A stretch of DNA of 64,000 nt from Fusobacteriota bacterium (GCA_009773805.1 WTXA01000001.1:310001-374000), one strand, 5' to 3'; counted from the stretch's first letter, positions 8,491 to 18,507 are shown. Notes: a model not told the origin generated them from the letters alone. Numbers and translations are program-made.

Positions 8491-9582
8491 CTACTCAAGA
8501 AACTTAGGAATAGTAAATACTATATCCAAACTTTCTTTTTCATCCTCTTTAGCCGCTTCTTCAGCTGCCTTTATGTCTTCTAGTTCTTTTTTGCTCTTTT
8601 TTTGTCTACTTCTAATACTAGTAAATTCGCCCTCAAATCCTGTAGCAATAACTGTTACAGATACTTCATCCTCTATTGATGAATCAATTGAAGCTCCAAA
8701 TATTACATTAACTTCAGCATCACATGCTTCAGTAACAATATTAGCAATTTCATTCACTTCATAAAGAGTTAAATCACTACCACCAGTAATATTAAGCAAT
8801 ACTCCCTTAGCTCCATCAATGCTAGTATCAAGCAATGCACTTGATATTGATGCAATTGCAGCTTCTTGAGCTCTATTTTCACCAGAAGATCTACCAATAC
8901 CCATCAAGGCAGCACCATTTTCTGACATTATAGTTCTTACATCTGCAAAGTCGAGATTGATCAATGCAGGCATAACAATTAAGTCAGAGATACTTTGAAC
9001 ACCTTGTCTTAATATATCGTCTGCCATTTTAAATGCTTGAAGCATTGGCGTTCTTTTATCTGCTAGTTCTAATAATTTATCATTTTGAACTATTATTAAA
9101 CTATCTACATATTGTGAGAGCTTTTCTATTCCATCTCTTGCAGAAGCTTCTCTCTTTTTACCCTCGAATGAAAATGGCTTAGTTACAACCCCAATAGTTA
9201 ATGCTCCAACTTCTTTGGCTATTTGAGCAACTACTGGTGCAGCACCTGTTCCAGTTCCGCCACCCATTCCTGCGGTGATGAATATCATATCAGTACCTTG
9301 TAATAGCTTATATAGTTCTTCTTTACTTTCATCTGCAGCAGCCTTACCAATTTCAGGATTGGCTCCAGCGCCTAAACCTTTAGTTAATTTACTGCCGATT
9401 TGTATTTTCTTATTTGCCAATGAGCTTTGCAATGATTGAGCATCAGTATTGATAGATATGAAGTCTACCCCTTGTAGGCCAGCTTCAATCATTCTATTGA
9501 TAGCATTATTGCCACCGCCACCAATTCCAACTACCTTAATACTTGCTGATTTGTTAAAATTTGCATCTTCAAATTCAATCAC
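8491..9582 (-). CDS. ftsZ: Cell-division GTPase FtsZ
   Basis: FtsZ polymerises into the Z ring that guides septal wall synthesis. The 363-residue protein has the tubulin signature [10 protein letters not shown] (near residue 105), the [13 protein letters not shown] nucleotide loop near residue 19 and the T7 synergy loop [12 protein letters not shown] variable acidic linker (about 316-350) precedes the C-terminal peptide IPKFL, the docking site for SepF, ZapA or FtsA. The start is GTG, overlapping the TGA stop of ftsQ (GTGA), with AAGGAGG ahead of it. ftsA does not lie between ftsQ and ftsZ, unlike Bacillus. Confidence 0.98.
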   Translation of the reverse strand: MIEFEDANFNKSASIKVVGIGGGGNNAINRMIEAGLQGVDFISINTDAQSLQSSLANKKIQIGSKLTKGLGAGANPEIGKAAADESKEELYKLLQGTDMIFITAGMGGGTGTGAAPVVAQIAKEVGALTIGVVTKPFSFEGKKREASARDGIEKLSQYVDSLIIVQNDKLLELADKRTPMLQAFKMADDILRQGVQSISDLIVMPALINLDFADVRTIMSENGAALMGIGRSSGENRAQEAAIASISSALLDTSIDGAKGVLLNITGGSDLTLYEVNEIANIVTEACDAEVNVIFGASIDSSIEDEVSVTVIATGFEGEFTSIRSRQKKSKKELEDIKAAEEAAKEDEKESLDIVFTIPKFLE

Positions 9583-10358
9583 GTGAGATCCTCCTTGGTT
9601 TTTAAAATAATTTTATCCGGATTTGAAACGTCAATATAGTCTATTGTATTTCCCAAGAGTTCACTGTCTCTTAACAGCGTCTCTATAGTTTTAAGTTTTT
9701 TGAGAACGTCATTATTTTCACCTATTAAAACCTTATAGCTTCCAGTTGGATATATGGCTACTCCATAATCATTAACTATAATTTCATTTAATAAATACTG
9801 TTGGTCCTTTGGGACTTCATTTATAAATTCAAGGGCTAGCCTTATATTTTGATGTACTAATACTTGTCCAACCTTGGTTTTACTTTCTAAGTAAGTACCT
9901 GTAAGTATAGGTGCTGTGCTTTGGTTAAGCTTATTGCTTTGATTTATTATCTCACCATTTGCATCAATAAATAAGTATTCTTGTTGATTTAACAGAACTA
10001 ATTTTGGTTGTTTTTCTGTTACCTCTATAATTATCTTATTAGGTAGTTCTTGCTTTATCTTAACTTTATCAATTATGTTAAATTTATCTTTTATTGCATT
10101 TTCCTTAGCTAATAAATTTTGTAAAAAAATATTAGTGCCAAAAGTCATATTTGCTACTTTTTCTACTTGACTAGGTTCTAAGGAATATACTCCTTTCAAT
10201 TCTACAATTTCAATATTGAAGAAGCTTGAAAAAAAAGCAAAATAACTAATTGCTATTATTATTGATAATAAAATAAGAGTTAGGAAAAATTTTTTCAGTT
10301 TAGTTTTTAATGAAGATTTTTTATATTTCTTAGCTTCATTATCCTTGCGTCTTTTGAT
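9579..10358 (-). CDS. ftsQ: FtsQ/DivIB septal-wall complex protein, non-canonical start
   Basis: DivIB/FtsQ is a bitopic membrane protein of the FtsQLB divisome subcomplex. The extracytoplasmic part shows a POTRA-type start ([17 protein letters not shown]) and the beta-domain signature [19 protein letters not shown]. The first ATG/GTG/TTG in frame (TTG at 10199) would remove the cytoplasmic tail and the membrane helix. The frame is open upstream to a TAA at 10374-10376 and encodes a lysine-rich tail and a clear hydrophobic helix (roughly 10215-10290). I place the start at the ATC codon 10358-10356, six bases after GGGGGG; the cdsA gene here uses the same GGGGGG as ribosome-binding site. ATA or ATT slightly upstream, or a miscounted G run, are alternatives. 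About 259 residues. Confidence 0.8.
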   Translation of the reverse strand: MKRRKDNEAKKYKKSSLKTKLKKFFLTLILLSIIIAISYFAFFSSFFNIEIVELKGVYSLEPSQVEKVANMTFGTNIFLQNLLAKENAIKDKFNIIDKVKIKQELPNKIIIEVTEKQPKLVLLNQQEYLFIDANGEIINQSNKLNQSTAPILTGTYLESKTKVGQVLVHQNIRLALEFINEVPKDQQYLLNEIIVNDYGVAIYPTGSYKVLIGENNDVLKKLKTIETLLRDSELLGNTIDYIDVSNPDKIILKTKEDLT

Positions 10359-10390
10359 TCCTATCCCCCCAATTTACTACATATAGTAGT

Positions 10391-10419
10391 ATTATAGCAA
10401 TTATAAGTTAAATAAGCAA
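10391..10419 (-). promoter_or_regulatory. Promoter for ftsQ-ftsZ
   Basis: On the minus strand TTGCTT (10419-10414) and a perfect TATAAT (10396-10391) are separated by 17 bases. Transcription would start near 10384, about 26 bases before the proposed ftsQ start. The -35 lies at the very end of murB and its downstream edge. It gives ftsQ-ftsZ-nrdR a supply independent of the mraZ promoter. Confidence 0.65.
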
Positions 10420-10421
10420 AC

Positions 10422-11333
10422 TTACAAATTAAATAATTTAATTTCCAATTCAATATCAATATCAAACTTGTCTTTAATTTTCTGACGAATTGTTTCTATT
10501 AAATATATTACATCCTCGCTTGTGGCCATATTTTCATTAGTAATAAAATTTCCATGTAGTTCTGAGATCTTTGCATCACCAACTTTCAGACCCTTTAACC
10601 CTGCATCTTCAATTAACTTTCCAGCTGGTCCTAAACTATGATTTTTAAATACACTACCTGCACTTGGTTTGTTAGGTTGTTTAGACAATCTATAATCTTT
10701 AGCTTCCTTCATCTTTAATGATATTTCCTCTTTAGACGTTTTTATCAAGTAGACTTCTATACTTAGTATTACTATATTACTTTTATTTTCAAATATTGAA
10801 CTTCTATATTTGAAATCACACATTTCTTTTGTGTACTCAACTATCCTATTATTATCCAATACTTTAACCTTTGTTGTAATATTACCAATGGCTTGTTTAT
10901 GAGCTTCAGCATTGGTTAAAATAGCACCACCAATGGATCCTGGTATATAGCTTAAGTATTCACAGCCACTTAACATTTCTTCTTTGGCAATATTCCCTAA
11001 TTTTGCTAGAGTCAGACCACTCGAACATGTTATTTTAAAACCACCTGTTACCTCTTCAATATTATATGAGGTATAATTCTTTCCAAGATATATAATTAAA
11101 CCTTGAAATATTTGATTTCCAAATAGGATATTAGAACCCTTACCAATTATATAATATGGGATTTCATGTTTTTCTACATATTCCTTAAGTTCAATAATTT
11201 CTTGTTCACTTTTCGGGAACGCTATACATTCTACTAAGCCTCCAATTTTCCATGACATAAGTTTTTTTATATCATAATTAAAAGCTATTTCTCCTTTATA
11301 AACTTTTGTTATATTAAAAAGCTTGTTGTCCAA
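10422..11333 (-). CDS. murB: UDP-N-acetylenolpyruvoylglucosamine reductase
   Basis: MurB is a cytosolic flavoprotein that reduces UDP-GlcNAc-enolpyruvate with NADPH to UDP-MurNAc. The 303-residue protein has the FAD-binding PCMH fold (IIGKGSNILFG near residue 59; YIPGSIGGAILTNAEAH near 128) and the type II MurB C-terminus (KQPNKPSAGSVFKN near 219, with the catalytic serine). The start is TTG, preceded by GGAGAGG at a good distance. The murC stop lies 10 bases upstream, so the two genes are co-transcribed. Confidence 0.96.
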   Translation of the reverse strand: MDNKLFNITKVYKGEIAFNYDIKKLMSWKIGGLVECIAFPKSEQEIIELKEYVEKHEIPYYIIGKGSNILFGNQIFQGLIIYLGKNYTSYNIEEVTGGFKITCSSGLTLAKLGNIAKEEMLSGCEYLSYIPGSIGGAILTNAEAHKQAIGNITTKVKVLDNNRIVEYTKEMCDFKYRSSIFENKSNIVILSIEVYLIKTSKEEISLKMKEAKDYRLSKQPNKPSAGSVFKNHSLGPAGKLIEDAGLKGLKVGDAKISELHGNFITNENMATSEDVIYLIETIRQKIKDKFDIDIELEIKLFNL

Positions 11334-11343
11334 TTGCCCTCTC

Positions 11344-12666
11344 CTATAAAGATTCTAATATCATTTTACCAACTTCGCAAATATCTCCAGCACCTATAGT
11401 AAGGATTAAATCTTCTTCATTACTATTTTCTAAGATATATTCTACAATGTCATTGAATTTTTCAATATATATACCACCTATATCCTTAGCCAGGTTTTCA
11501 CTATTAATCCCTTCTATTTCAGCTTCACCTGCACTGTATATTTTATTTACAATACATATATCAGAATTATTTAACACTCTAATAAATTCATCATACAATT
11601 GTTTAGTTCTACTGTACCTATGTGGTTGGAATATACTTATTACTCTCTTATATCCAAATGATTTTGCTCCAATTAATAGAGCTTCTATTTCTTTTGGATG
11701 GTGAGCATAGTCATCAACAATTGTTCTGCCTTTTTTCAAACCTATAATCTCAAACCTTCTACCCACACCTTGGAATATTGATAGTGCCTTGAATATTACA
11801 TCATCAGGTATTTTTTTATCTCTAGCTAGAGCTAACGCCCCAAGAGCGTTTAGCAAATTATGTACACCTGGCAAGGGAATATTAATGATGCCAATATATT
11901 CACCTTTGTAGTATACTTTTGCAGTATTTCTATAATTTTGAACAAATATTTCACCAAGGGTATAATCACAATCCTTAAAACCAAAGGTGATATAATCAGT
12001 TCTGTCTTTTAATAATTTCATAATAGTTTTATCATTGCCATTAACTATAAGTTTTCCTGAAACATTTTTAATGAATTCAGCAAAGGCCATGTCAATATTT
12101 TCTTTAGTACTATAGTAATCCAAATGATCATCATCAATATTTGTTATTATAGCTGTGTCTACATCTATTTTTAAAAATGATCCATCACTTTCATCTAATT
12201 CTGCAATTAATATTTCTCCTTTAGTGTCATACTTTCCATTAGCACCTTCAAATACTAATTTACCACCAGCTGCAATACTTGGGTTTCTTTCACCCCTAAC
12301 AAAAATCTCAGCCAACATAGTAGTGGTTGTTGTTTTACCATGTGCTCCTGCAACCCCATAAACTATCTTATCATTAGCAAGATATCTTAAGATATCGCTT
12401 CTGTGCCAAAGAGGAATGTTTTTTTCCTTTGCATCAAAAACTTCTGAATTATCTTCAGAAACAGCCGTTGAATATACAACTAGTGTAGTACCTTCAGGTA
12501 ATTTCTCATGTCCAATTTTAATATTTGCACCTAGATTCCTTAACTTCTGAACAGTTTCAGAATTTTTAATATCTGATCCAGTAACATTTATTCCCTTTTC
12601 AAGACAGATTTTGGCTAGGCCACTCATGCCTGTCCCGCCAATTCCTATAAAATGTATGTTATTCAT
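11344..12666 (-). CDS. murC: UDP-N-acetylmuramate--L-alanine ligase
   Basis: MurC adds the first amino acid, L-alanine, to UDP-MurNAc using ATP. The 440-residue protein has the three Mur-ligase domains: the N-terminal UDP-binding domain (HFIGIGGTGMSGLA), the ATP-binding central domain (GAHGKTTTTTML near 108, with DESDGSF near 158) and the C-terminal domain (VDDYAHHPKEI near 318, IFQPHRYSRT near 350). Its start overlaps the end of murG by 8 bases. Standard length, no oddity. Confidence 0.97.
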   Translation of the reverse strand: MNNIHFIGIGGTGMSGLAKICLEKGINVTGSDIKNSETVQKLRNLGANIKIGHEKLPEGTTLVVYSTAVSEDNSEVFDAKEKNIPLWHRSDILRYLANDKIVYGVAGAHGKTTTTTMLAEIFVRGERNPSIAAGGKLVFEGANGKYDTKGEILIAELDESDGSFLKIDVDTAIITNIDDDHLDYYSTKENIDMAFAEFIKNVSGKLIVNGNDKTIMKLLKDRTDYITFGFKDCDYTLGEIFVQNYRNTAKVYYKGEYIGIINIPLPGVHNLLNALGALALARDKKIPDDVIFKALSIFQGVGRRFEIIGLKKGRTIVDDYAHHPKEIEALLIGAKSFGYKRVISIFQPHRYSRTKQLYDEFIRVLNNSDICIVNKIYSAGEAEIEGINSENLAKDIGGIYIEKFNDIVEYILENSNEEDLILTIGAGDICEVGKMILESL

Positions 12667-13780
12667 TTAAATACTTACCTGATTCCTTTCTGATAATAGC
12701 TTTAGTATTTTCTCCATATAAAATCCCAGCATTACTGGTAATAATATTTTCAAATGTAAAGGGACTTAAAGACTTTAAAGTTGTAAATAGGTTTGCAGAA
12801 GTTAAAATATCTTCTTCAACTATTCTACCCATTCCAGCTTTTTCAACAGCCTTGGCATTTTTCAATTGATGATTACTTGCAGAATTTTTTATTGGTATTA
12901 GTATACTATAGCTTTTAGTAGCTATCAATTCACAAATGAAACTTGCGCCTGCTCTTGAAATAGTTATATTAGCTGCGTTTAAAGCTAGTTCCATTTCACT
13001 AATATAGTCTTTTAATATTAATTTGCCTTCTTCTACCATTTTAAGTTCGTCACTATCAAGGCTCTCGATTATATCGTTATAATAGGAAGCTCCAGTGATA
13101 TGAATTATCGTTAAATCTAAATCATGTATAATACCTTTATATATTGTTCTTACAGCTTTGTTTATGATTTTTGAACCTTGACTGCCACCAGCTATCAATA
13201 GTACTTTTTTATCTTTTTCTATTCCAAAATATTCTTTTGATTCGTTACTATCTAGTTTTTGGAAACTATTTCTAAGTGGCATTCCTGTTAAAACTTTTCT
13301 TTTGTTACTCGGAAAATATTTTGAACTTTCATTAAAGGTTATCCAAATTTCCTTGCTGATTTTAGCTAGTAGTTTATTTGTAAATCCAGGGACAACATTT
13401 TGTTCGTGGATTATAATAGGTATCCTTAAAACAAATGCAGCTGAAAGAACTGGACCAGCAACAAAACCACCAGTACCAATAACAAGTTTTGGTTTAATTC
13501 TATTAAGAAGAATTAAACTTGCAAAAAAGCCTCTTAAATTAATAAAAAAAGATTTAATCTTGTTTAATAGTGACATCCCAATTAGTGGAGCAAAAGCTAT
13601 ACCATAGAAGGGTATATTTTCATTTTTTAATATTTTAGATTCCATACCATTATTAGCACCAATATAATGTGGTTGAATATTATATTCTGATTTTAAAATT
13701 TCAGCAATGGCTAAAGCAGGATATATATGACCACCTGTTTTCCCACCCGATACTACAATATTAGAGCCTTTTATTTTCAT
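12659..13780 (-). CDS. murG: UDP-GlcNAc:lipid I N-acetylglucosaminyltransferase
   Basis: MurG transfers GlcNAc to lipid I on the cytoplasmic membrane face to make lipid II. Two GT-B domains are visible: the N-terminal one with the glycine-rich lipid-binding loop VVSGGKTGGHIYPALA, and the C-terminal one with LLIAGGSQGSKIIN and the SRAGASFICEL donor-binding motif. The frame runs further upstream, but the ATG at 13780, preceded by AGAGGAAATCAT, gives the normal family N-terminus (373 residues). This start lies inside the end of ftsW. Confidence 0.96.
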   Translation of the reverse strand: MKIKGSNIVVSGGKTGGHIYPALAIAEILKSEYNIQPHYIGANNGMESKILKNENIPFYGIAFAPLIGMSLLNKIKSFFINLRGFFASLILLNRIKPKLVIGTGGFVAGPVLSAAFVLRIPIIIHEQNVVPGFTNKLLAKISKEIWITFNESSKYFPSNKRKVLTGMPLRNSFQKLDSNESKEYFGIEKDKKVLLIAGGSQGSKIINKAVRTIYKGIIHDLDLTIIHITGASYYNDIIESLDSDELKMVEEGKLILKDYISEMELALNAANITISRAGASFICELIATKSYSILIPIKNSASNHQLKNAKAVEKAGMGRIVEEDILTSANLFTTLKSLSPFTFENIITSNAGILYGENTKAIIRKESGKYLNE

Positions 13781-14909
13781 ATGATTTCCTCTTTCTAGGC
13801 ATTGAAACCCCAAGAATGAAGCCGATAATCAATAAAAAGGAAACAAGCGACGATCCACCGTAACTTATGAAAGGTAAAGTAACTCCTGTTACTGGGACCA
13901 ATGCAACTACTACAGATAGATTTAGCAAGGTCTGGAATATAAATAATGATCCAAAACCTAATATTGCTAATTTCCCAAATTTATTTTCTGTTTCTAAGGC
14001 TATCTGTATAATTATAAAGCTTAAAACAAATAATAACAATATTAAAGCTACAGCTCCTAAAAATCCTAATTCTTCACCTACAATGGCAAATATAAAATCT
14101 GTGTGATGTTCAGGTAGATGAAAGAACTTTTGTTTACTATTGGTTATGCCTACACCAAATATTCCACCATCAGCTAATGCATATAGACTTTGTTTAGCCT
14201 GATAGTCAGCTGCCAAAGGGTTTAACCAAACTGGGAAAAAATTTAATACCCTAATCACCCTATAAGTCTTGGTAATTAAAAAATATGCTATACCAAAAGA
14301 ACCAAGACCAAGGATTGCAAAATAATGTTCCTTTTTTAAGCCATTAACAATAAGCATCACTAAGATCGGTAATATGATTATCAATGCTGAACTTAGATTT
14401 TCTATTGCTACTAAAGCAAAAACAACCCCGGCTGTAAATAATGAAATCCATATATATGGCTTCTTTTTTCTAGTCAGCAAATGAGCTATCAAGATAATTA
14501 AGGCAGGTTTCAATAACTCTGATGGTTGGATATTTATTGATCCAAGACTTATCCATCTTCTAGATCCTCCACCTATATTACCAAAAATATAGGCTGTAAT
14601 TAGTAATGCAATAGAAATTATAAAGAATGAATAAATAATTAAGGATTTATTTTTAACTTTTCCTATATTAAAAAATAAAAATCCCATTACTAAACCTGCC
14701 ATCATAAATAATAAATGTCTTAATAAATAATACCACGGAGGATTACTATCAACTCCAACATATGATGCGCTAAACACCATATATGAGCCTATAATTAACA
14801 TAATAGCAACAACAATTATCAAATAAACATTATTAGGCATTGTTGTTCCTATTTTACTTTTAATCATACTTTTATTAACTTCTTTAGTTTTTTTATTTTT
14901 TATTAACAT
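13761..14909 (-). CDS. ftsW: SEDS-family lipid II polymerase FtsW/SpoVE
   Basis: SEDS proteins polymerise lipid II into glycan strands with a partner class B PBP. About ten membrane helices are present, along with the family blocks SRRWISLG (near residue 120), QPSELLKPALI, the HTDFIFAIVGEELG region (about 270) and PFISYGGSSL near the C-terminus. The partner is probably the PBP encoded at 19974. FtsW (division) and SpoVE (sporulation) cannot be separated by sequence alone; position in the mur cluster supports either. The first ATG in frame is at 14966, but the ATG at 14909, overlapping the end of murD, is preferred; codon 34 of the longer frame is also possible. Confidence 0.92.
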   Translation of the reverse strand: MLIKNKKTKEVNKSMIKSKIGTTMPNNVYLIIVVAIMLIIGSYMVFSASYVGVDSNPPWYYLLRHLLFMMAGLVMGFLFFNIGKVKNKSLIIYSFFIISIALLITAYIFGNIGGGSRRWISLGSINIQPSELLKPALIILIAHLLTRKKKPYIWISLFTAGVVFALVAIENLSSALIIILPILVMLIVNGLKKEHYFAILGLGSFGIAYFLITKTYRVIRVLNFFPVWLNPLAADYQAKQSLYALADGGIFGVGITNSKQKFFHLPEHHTDFIFAIVGEELGFLGAVALILLLFVLSFIIIQIALETENKFGKLAILGFGSLFIFQTLLNLSVVVALVPVTGVTLPFISYGGSSLVSFLLIIGFILGVSMPRKRKSYENKRL

Positions 14910-16176
14910 ATTCTTTAAATACTTCTCCTCTATGTTCAAAATTATCAAATTGATCAAAACTAGCACAAGCTGGCGATAATAGGACTACTTCTCCATTTTT
15001 CGCACTAGATTTCGCAAAATTTACAGCTTCTAATAAATTTTCTAATTTTATATATCTTGAATATTTTAATTCATCTAGTAATTTAGCAACTTCGTGCCTG
15101 GTATTACCTTGGAGTATGGCATAAACATTGTAATCCACTATTGTTTTACAGAGCTCAAGATAACTAACTTCTTTCTCACTCCCACCAATTATTACATAAA
15201 CGTTTTTCTTAGCAAATGCTTTAATACCTATTATTGATGCTTCAGGATTCGTTGCTTTTGAATCATTAAAGTACGCGACTCCGTTTATTTTATTTACAAA
15301 TTCTAGTCTGTGCTCCACTCCCTTAAAATTCTTAGCACCTTTAACTATACATTCAATAGTACATCCGTATAAATAAGCTGCTAGGATACTGGCCATAGCA
15401 TTTTCAATATTATGTCTGCCAATTATCTTTAGATCATCAATTTTCATAATATTTACTGGTTCATGAATATTTAAAACTATTTCATCATCTTTTAAATATA
15501 TACCTTTAACTCTACTAGATAGACTATAATAAAAAGTTTCTATATTTCTAGTGTCAAGATTTTTTAGATTTTCATCATCATAGTTTAGAATGAGAAAGTC
15601 CTTTTTGTTCATATTTCTATAAATATTAGTTTTAATACTTAAATAGTTTTCCATTGTTTTATGTCGTTCTAAATGGTCTGGTGTTAAATTGGAAATTATA
15701 GCTATATGAGGTCTAAAATTATCAATTGTTTCTAATTGATAACTTGATAATTCTAAAACATAAACTTCAATTTTATCATTTACAGCAGTTATAAATGGAT
15801 TACCTACATTTCCAACTAAAGAACTTTTAATATTGCAAGTTTTTAAAATATAATCAATTAAATTTACTATTGTTGTCTTACCATTTGTTCCTGTAACTCC
15901 AATTATAGGCTTTGTAACATAATTGTATGCCAATTCTATTTCATTTGTAACCTTAATTCCTAATTCATCACACTTAAGAAGAAATGGATGTTGCCTTGAT
16001 ATCCCAGGAGAATGGATTATCATCTCAAAATCCAAAGGATCAATATTTATAAATGGTCCATCATCAACCTCATCAACTAGAACCACCAAAGATTTTTGTT
16101 TTAACAAAAATTCGGCAGTACTAGTGCCGGTTTTTCCTTTACCTAATATTAAAATTTTCTTACCATTAAGATTCAT
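14893..16176 (-). CDS. murD: UDP-N-acetylmuramoylalanine--D-glutamate ligase
   Basis: MurD attaches D-glutamate, made by MurI (encoded here at 61775), to UDP-MurNAc-Ala. The 427-residue protein shows the N-terminal Rossmann-like domain (ILILGKGKTGTSTA), the ATP-binding P-loop GVTGTNGKTTIV (near 112), the SSYQLE motif (near 159), HRLEFV and the NDSKATNPEAS block (near 300) of the C-terminal domain. It begins 7 bases downstream of mraY. Confidence 0.96.
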   Translation of the reverse strand: MNLNGKKILILGKGKTGTSTAEFLLKQKSLVVLVDEVDDGPFINIDPLDFEMIIHSPGISRQHPFLLKCDELGIKVTNEIELAYNYVTKPIIGVTGTNGKTTIVNLIDYILKTCNIKSSLVGNVGNPFITAVNDKIEVYVLELSSYQLETIDNFRPHIAIISNLTPDHLERHKTMENYLSIKTNIYRNMNKKDFLILNYDDENLKNLDTRNIETFYYSLSSRVKGIYLKDDEIVLNIHEPVNIMKIDDLKIIGRHNIENAMASILAAYLYGCTIECIVKGAKNFKGVEHRLEFVNKINGVAYFNDSKATNPEASIIGIKAFAKKNVYVIIGGSEKEVSYLELCKTIVDYNVYAILQGNTRHEVAKLLDELKYSRYIKLENLLEAVNFAKSSAKNGEVVLLSPACASFDQFDNFEHRGEVFKEYVNKK

Positions 16177-16183
16177 ATTTCAC

Positions 16184-17128
16184 CTACAATACAATATATA
16201 TAATATATGCCAACAAAGATGCAACAAAGGATATTAATGTAAATATTAATACAACCTTTATCTCACTCCAGCCTAATAATTCATAATGATGATGTAACGG
16301 GGCCATTTTAAATAAGCGTTTACCTCCGGTACTTTTAAAGTAGACAACCTGCATTAATACAGACATGCTTTCTACTACATAAATAAATCCAAAGATAATT
16401 AGTAATAATTCTATATTTAATAATATTGACATACCTGCAACAAGTGCTCCTAAAGCAAGAGAACCTGTATCCCCCATGAATATTTTTGCGGGGTGTAAGT
16501 TAAAGACTAGAAATCCTAAAAGGGTAAAAATAATCATGGCATTAAATTCAGCTAATTGATAATTCCCCTGTTTTATACTAATTGCAATAAAAAGAAGAAA
16601 TAATGGTATTGCTGTTAGTGTAGCTAGACCATCAAGTCCATCAGTCAAATTCACACCATTGGTAACAGCTATTAAAAATATAGCTGTAAATATTACATAT
16701 ACAATCCAACTTGCATTGAATGAGATGTTATTTGTTAAACTAATATTAGTATTGTTCATATACATAACAGCAATTATTCCAATTATTAATCCCATTATAA
16801 TTTCAAGAGAAAGTTTTTTCTTTACTGATATTCCTCCACTAGCTCTGCTAACTCTTTTATCCAAGTCATCGTATATACCAATAATACCATATCCAGCTAG
16901 GGCTATTAATGGAATTATAGATTGAGTTAAGTAAAACAGACTTAATATTACTATCGGTATTAGGAATATTAATCCACCCATACTTGGTGTTCCTTGTTTT
17001 TTAAAATGAGATTGAGGTCCATCTTCTCTTATTGTTTGTTCTAATTTTGATTTTCTTAATTTTACAGTTATAAATAAACCTGATAGTAAGGTAAATATAA
17101 AAACTATTATGAGTTTCAAATATAACAT
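16184..17128 (-). CDS. mraY: Phospho-MurNAc-pentapeptide transferase
   Basis: MraY moves phospho-MurNAc-pentapeptide to undecaprenyl phosphate to form lipid I. The 314-residue protein has about ten membrane helices. Family motifs are PSMGGLIFL (near residue 50), the DDLDKR aspartate pair (near 86), NGVNLTDGLDGLA (near 157), MGDTGSLALG (near 219) and APLHHHYELLGW (near 276). Its first codon overlaps the last bases of murF, indicating translational coupling. The undecaprenyl carrier is supplied by UppS encoded at 36695. Confidence 0.97.
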   Translation of the reverse strand: MLYLKLIIVFIFTLLSGLFITVKLRKSKLEQTIREDGPQSHFKKQGTPSMGGLIFLIPIVILSLFYLTQSIIPLIALAGYGIIGIYDDLDKRVSRASGGISVKKKLSLEIIMGLIIGIIAVMYMNNTNISLTNNISFNASWIVYVIFTAIFLIAVTNGVNLTDGLDGLATLTAIPLFLLFIAISIKQGNYQLAEFNAMIIFTLLGFLVFNLHPAKIFMGDTGSLALGALVAGMSILLNIELLLIIFGFIYVVESMSVLMQVVYFKSTGGKRLFKMAPLHHHYELLGWSEIKVVLIFTLISFVASLLAYIIYIVL

Positions 17129-18507
17129 TATACCACCATGTCTTCCTCAATTATTTCTATTATCTCTTCCATAGCCATAGCTCTAGACCCTTTAATAAGA
17201 ATTATATCATTTAAAGAAATCAATTCCTTCAGTTTTTCCCCAGCATCAAAATTATTCGTAAATGAATATATTGATGTATTTTTAATGTTTGTCTTTTTTA
17301 AACCTTTGCCTATATATTCTCCAAGTTTGCCAACAGTTATTAAAGCTTTAAGTTCTTTGTTTGATAGGTATTCTCCCATATCTTCATGATACGAAATCTC
17401 ATTTTCCCCAAGTTCTCTCATATCGCCTAAAACTGCAATCTTTGCTCCTTCATATCCTAAAAGTACATCAATAGATTTTCTCATAGAATCTGGATTTGCA
17501 TTATAGGTATCGTTAATAATTGTAAATTTATTATGTTCAATTAATTCTAATCTTCCAGGAGATATCTCCATATTATTTAAAGCCGCTATTGCCTTTTTAA
17601 TATCAACGCCTAATGTAAGGCCTGTTTCAATTGCAATTAAGCAGTCTAGGATAAGGTGATCTCCCTTAACATTGAGTGAAGCATTAAATTCTTCATTATC
17701 TCGTACTATATCAACTAATGTAGCTTTACCATCTATCGTCAAATTTAACGCTTTAATATCAGAATTTTCATTAAATCCAAATACTCTTATTTTTCCTGGG
17801 AATTTATTTCTTAAGTTATCAGCGAACCCATCTTCACCATTAATTATCGCTACTGAATCTATAGGTAAATTCTCAAGAAGCTCACCCTTTGCATGCATAA
17901 TGTTTTCTTGGCAACCTAATTCCCCAATATGAGCAATTCCTATATTAGTAATTATACCTATGTTTGGTACGGCAATTTTAGTTAAATATTCAATTTCTCC
18001 ACTTGCTCTCATGCCCAATTCTAAAACCAAAACCTCAGTTTCTTTATCAGCATTGAGGATAGTAAACGGTAGCCCTATTTCATTATTGTGATTATGAAAA
18101 GTTTTTTCTACTTTGTATTTTTTTCTTAGTACACTAGCAACCATATCTTTGGTAGTTGTCTTTCCACATGATCCTGTAACAGCTACAACAATATAATTAT
18201 TTTTATGTCTATAAAATTTAGCTATATTTCCATAAGCTTTAATTGTATCTTCTACTTTTATAAAATTTTTATAGTCGTATTTAGTAATGTCAAACTCATT
18301 AGCAACTATAATAGCAATAGCCCCTATATCAATCGCTTTTTCTACAAAGTTATGTCCATCGAAATTTTCACCTATTATTGCAATGAAAACTTCATCATTC
18401 TTCAACAGTCTAGTATCTGTTGAAATTGCTTCTATAGAAATACTTGAATCATTATCATTAGGTTTTATATTGAAAATATTTTTCAGTTCAGCTAAATTGC
18501 AAATCAT
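17128..18507 (-). CDS. murF: UDP-MurNAc-tripeptide--D-Ala-D-Ala ligase
   Basis: MurF adds D-Ala-D-Ala to the muramyl tripeptide. The 459-residue protein has the MurE/F-type N-terminal domain (AISTDTRLLKNDEVFIAI), the ATP-binding VTGSCGKTTTKDMV motif (near 111), the ELGMRASGEI block and the C-terminal INDTYNANPDSM motif (near 332). Four bases separate it from murE and it overlaps mraY by one base. Confidence 0.96.
   Translation of the reverse strand: MICNLAELKNIFNIKPNDNDSSISIEAISTDTRLLKNDEVFIAIIGENFDGHNFVEKAIDIGAIAIIVANEFDITKYDYKNFIKVEDTIKAYGNIAKFYRHKNNYIVVAVTGSCGKTTTKDMVASVLRKKYKVEKTFHNHNNEIGLPFTILNADKETEVLVLELGMRASGEIEYLTKIAVPNIGIITNIGIAHIGELGCQENIMHAKGELLENLPIDSVAIINGEDGFADNLRNKFPGKIRVFGFNENSDIKALNLTIDGKATLVDIVRDNEEFNASLNVKGDHLILDCLIAIETGLTLGVDIKKAIAALNNMEISPGRLELIEHNKFTIINDTYNANPDSMRKSIDVLLGYEGAKIAVLGDMRELGENEISYHEDMGEYLSNKELKALITVGKLGEYIGKGLKKTNIKNTSIYSFTNNFDAGEKLKELISLNDIILIKGSRAMAMEEIIEIIEEDMVV

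Noticed and set aside
9579-10199. TTG at 10199 as the true ftsQ start
   Set aside because: It would delete the lysine-rich tail and the membrane helix that DivIB needs and that the upstream frame clearly encodes.
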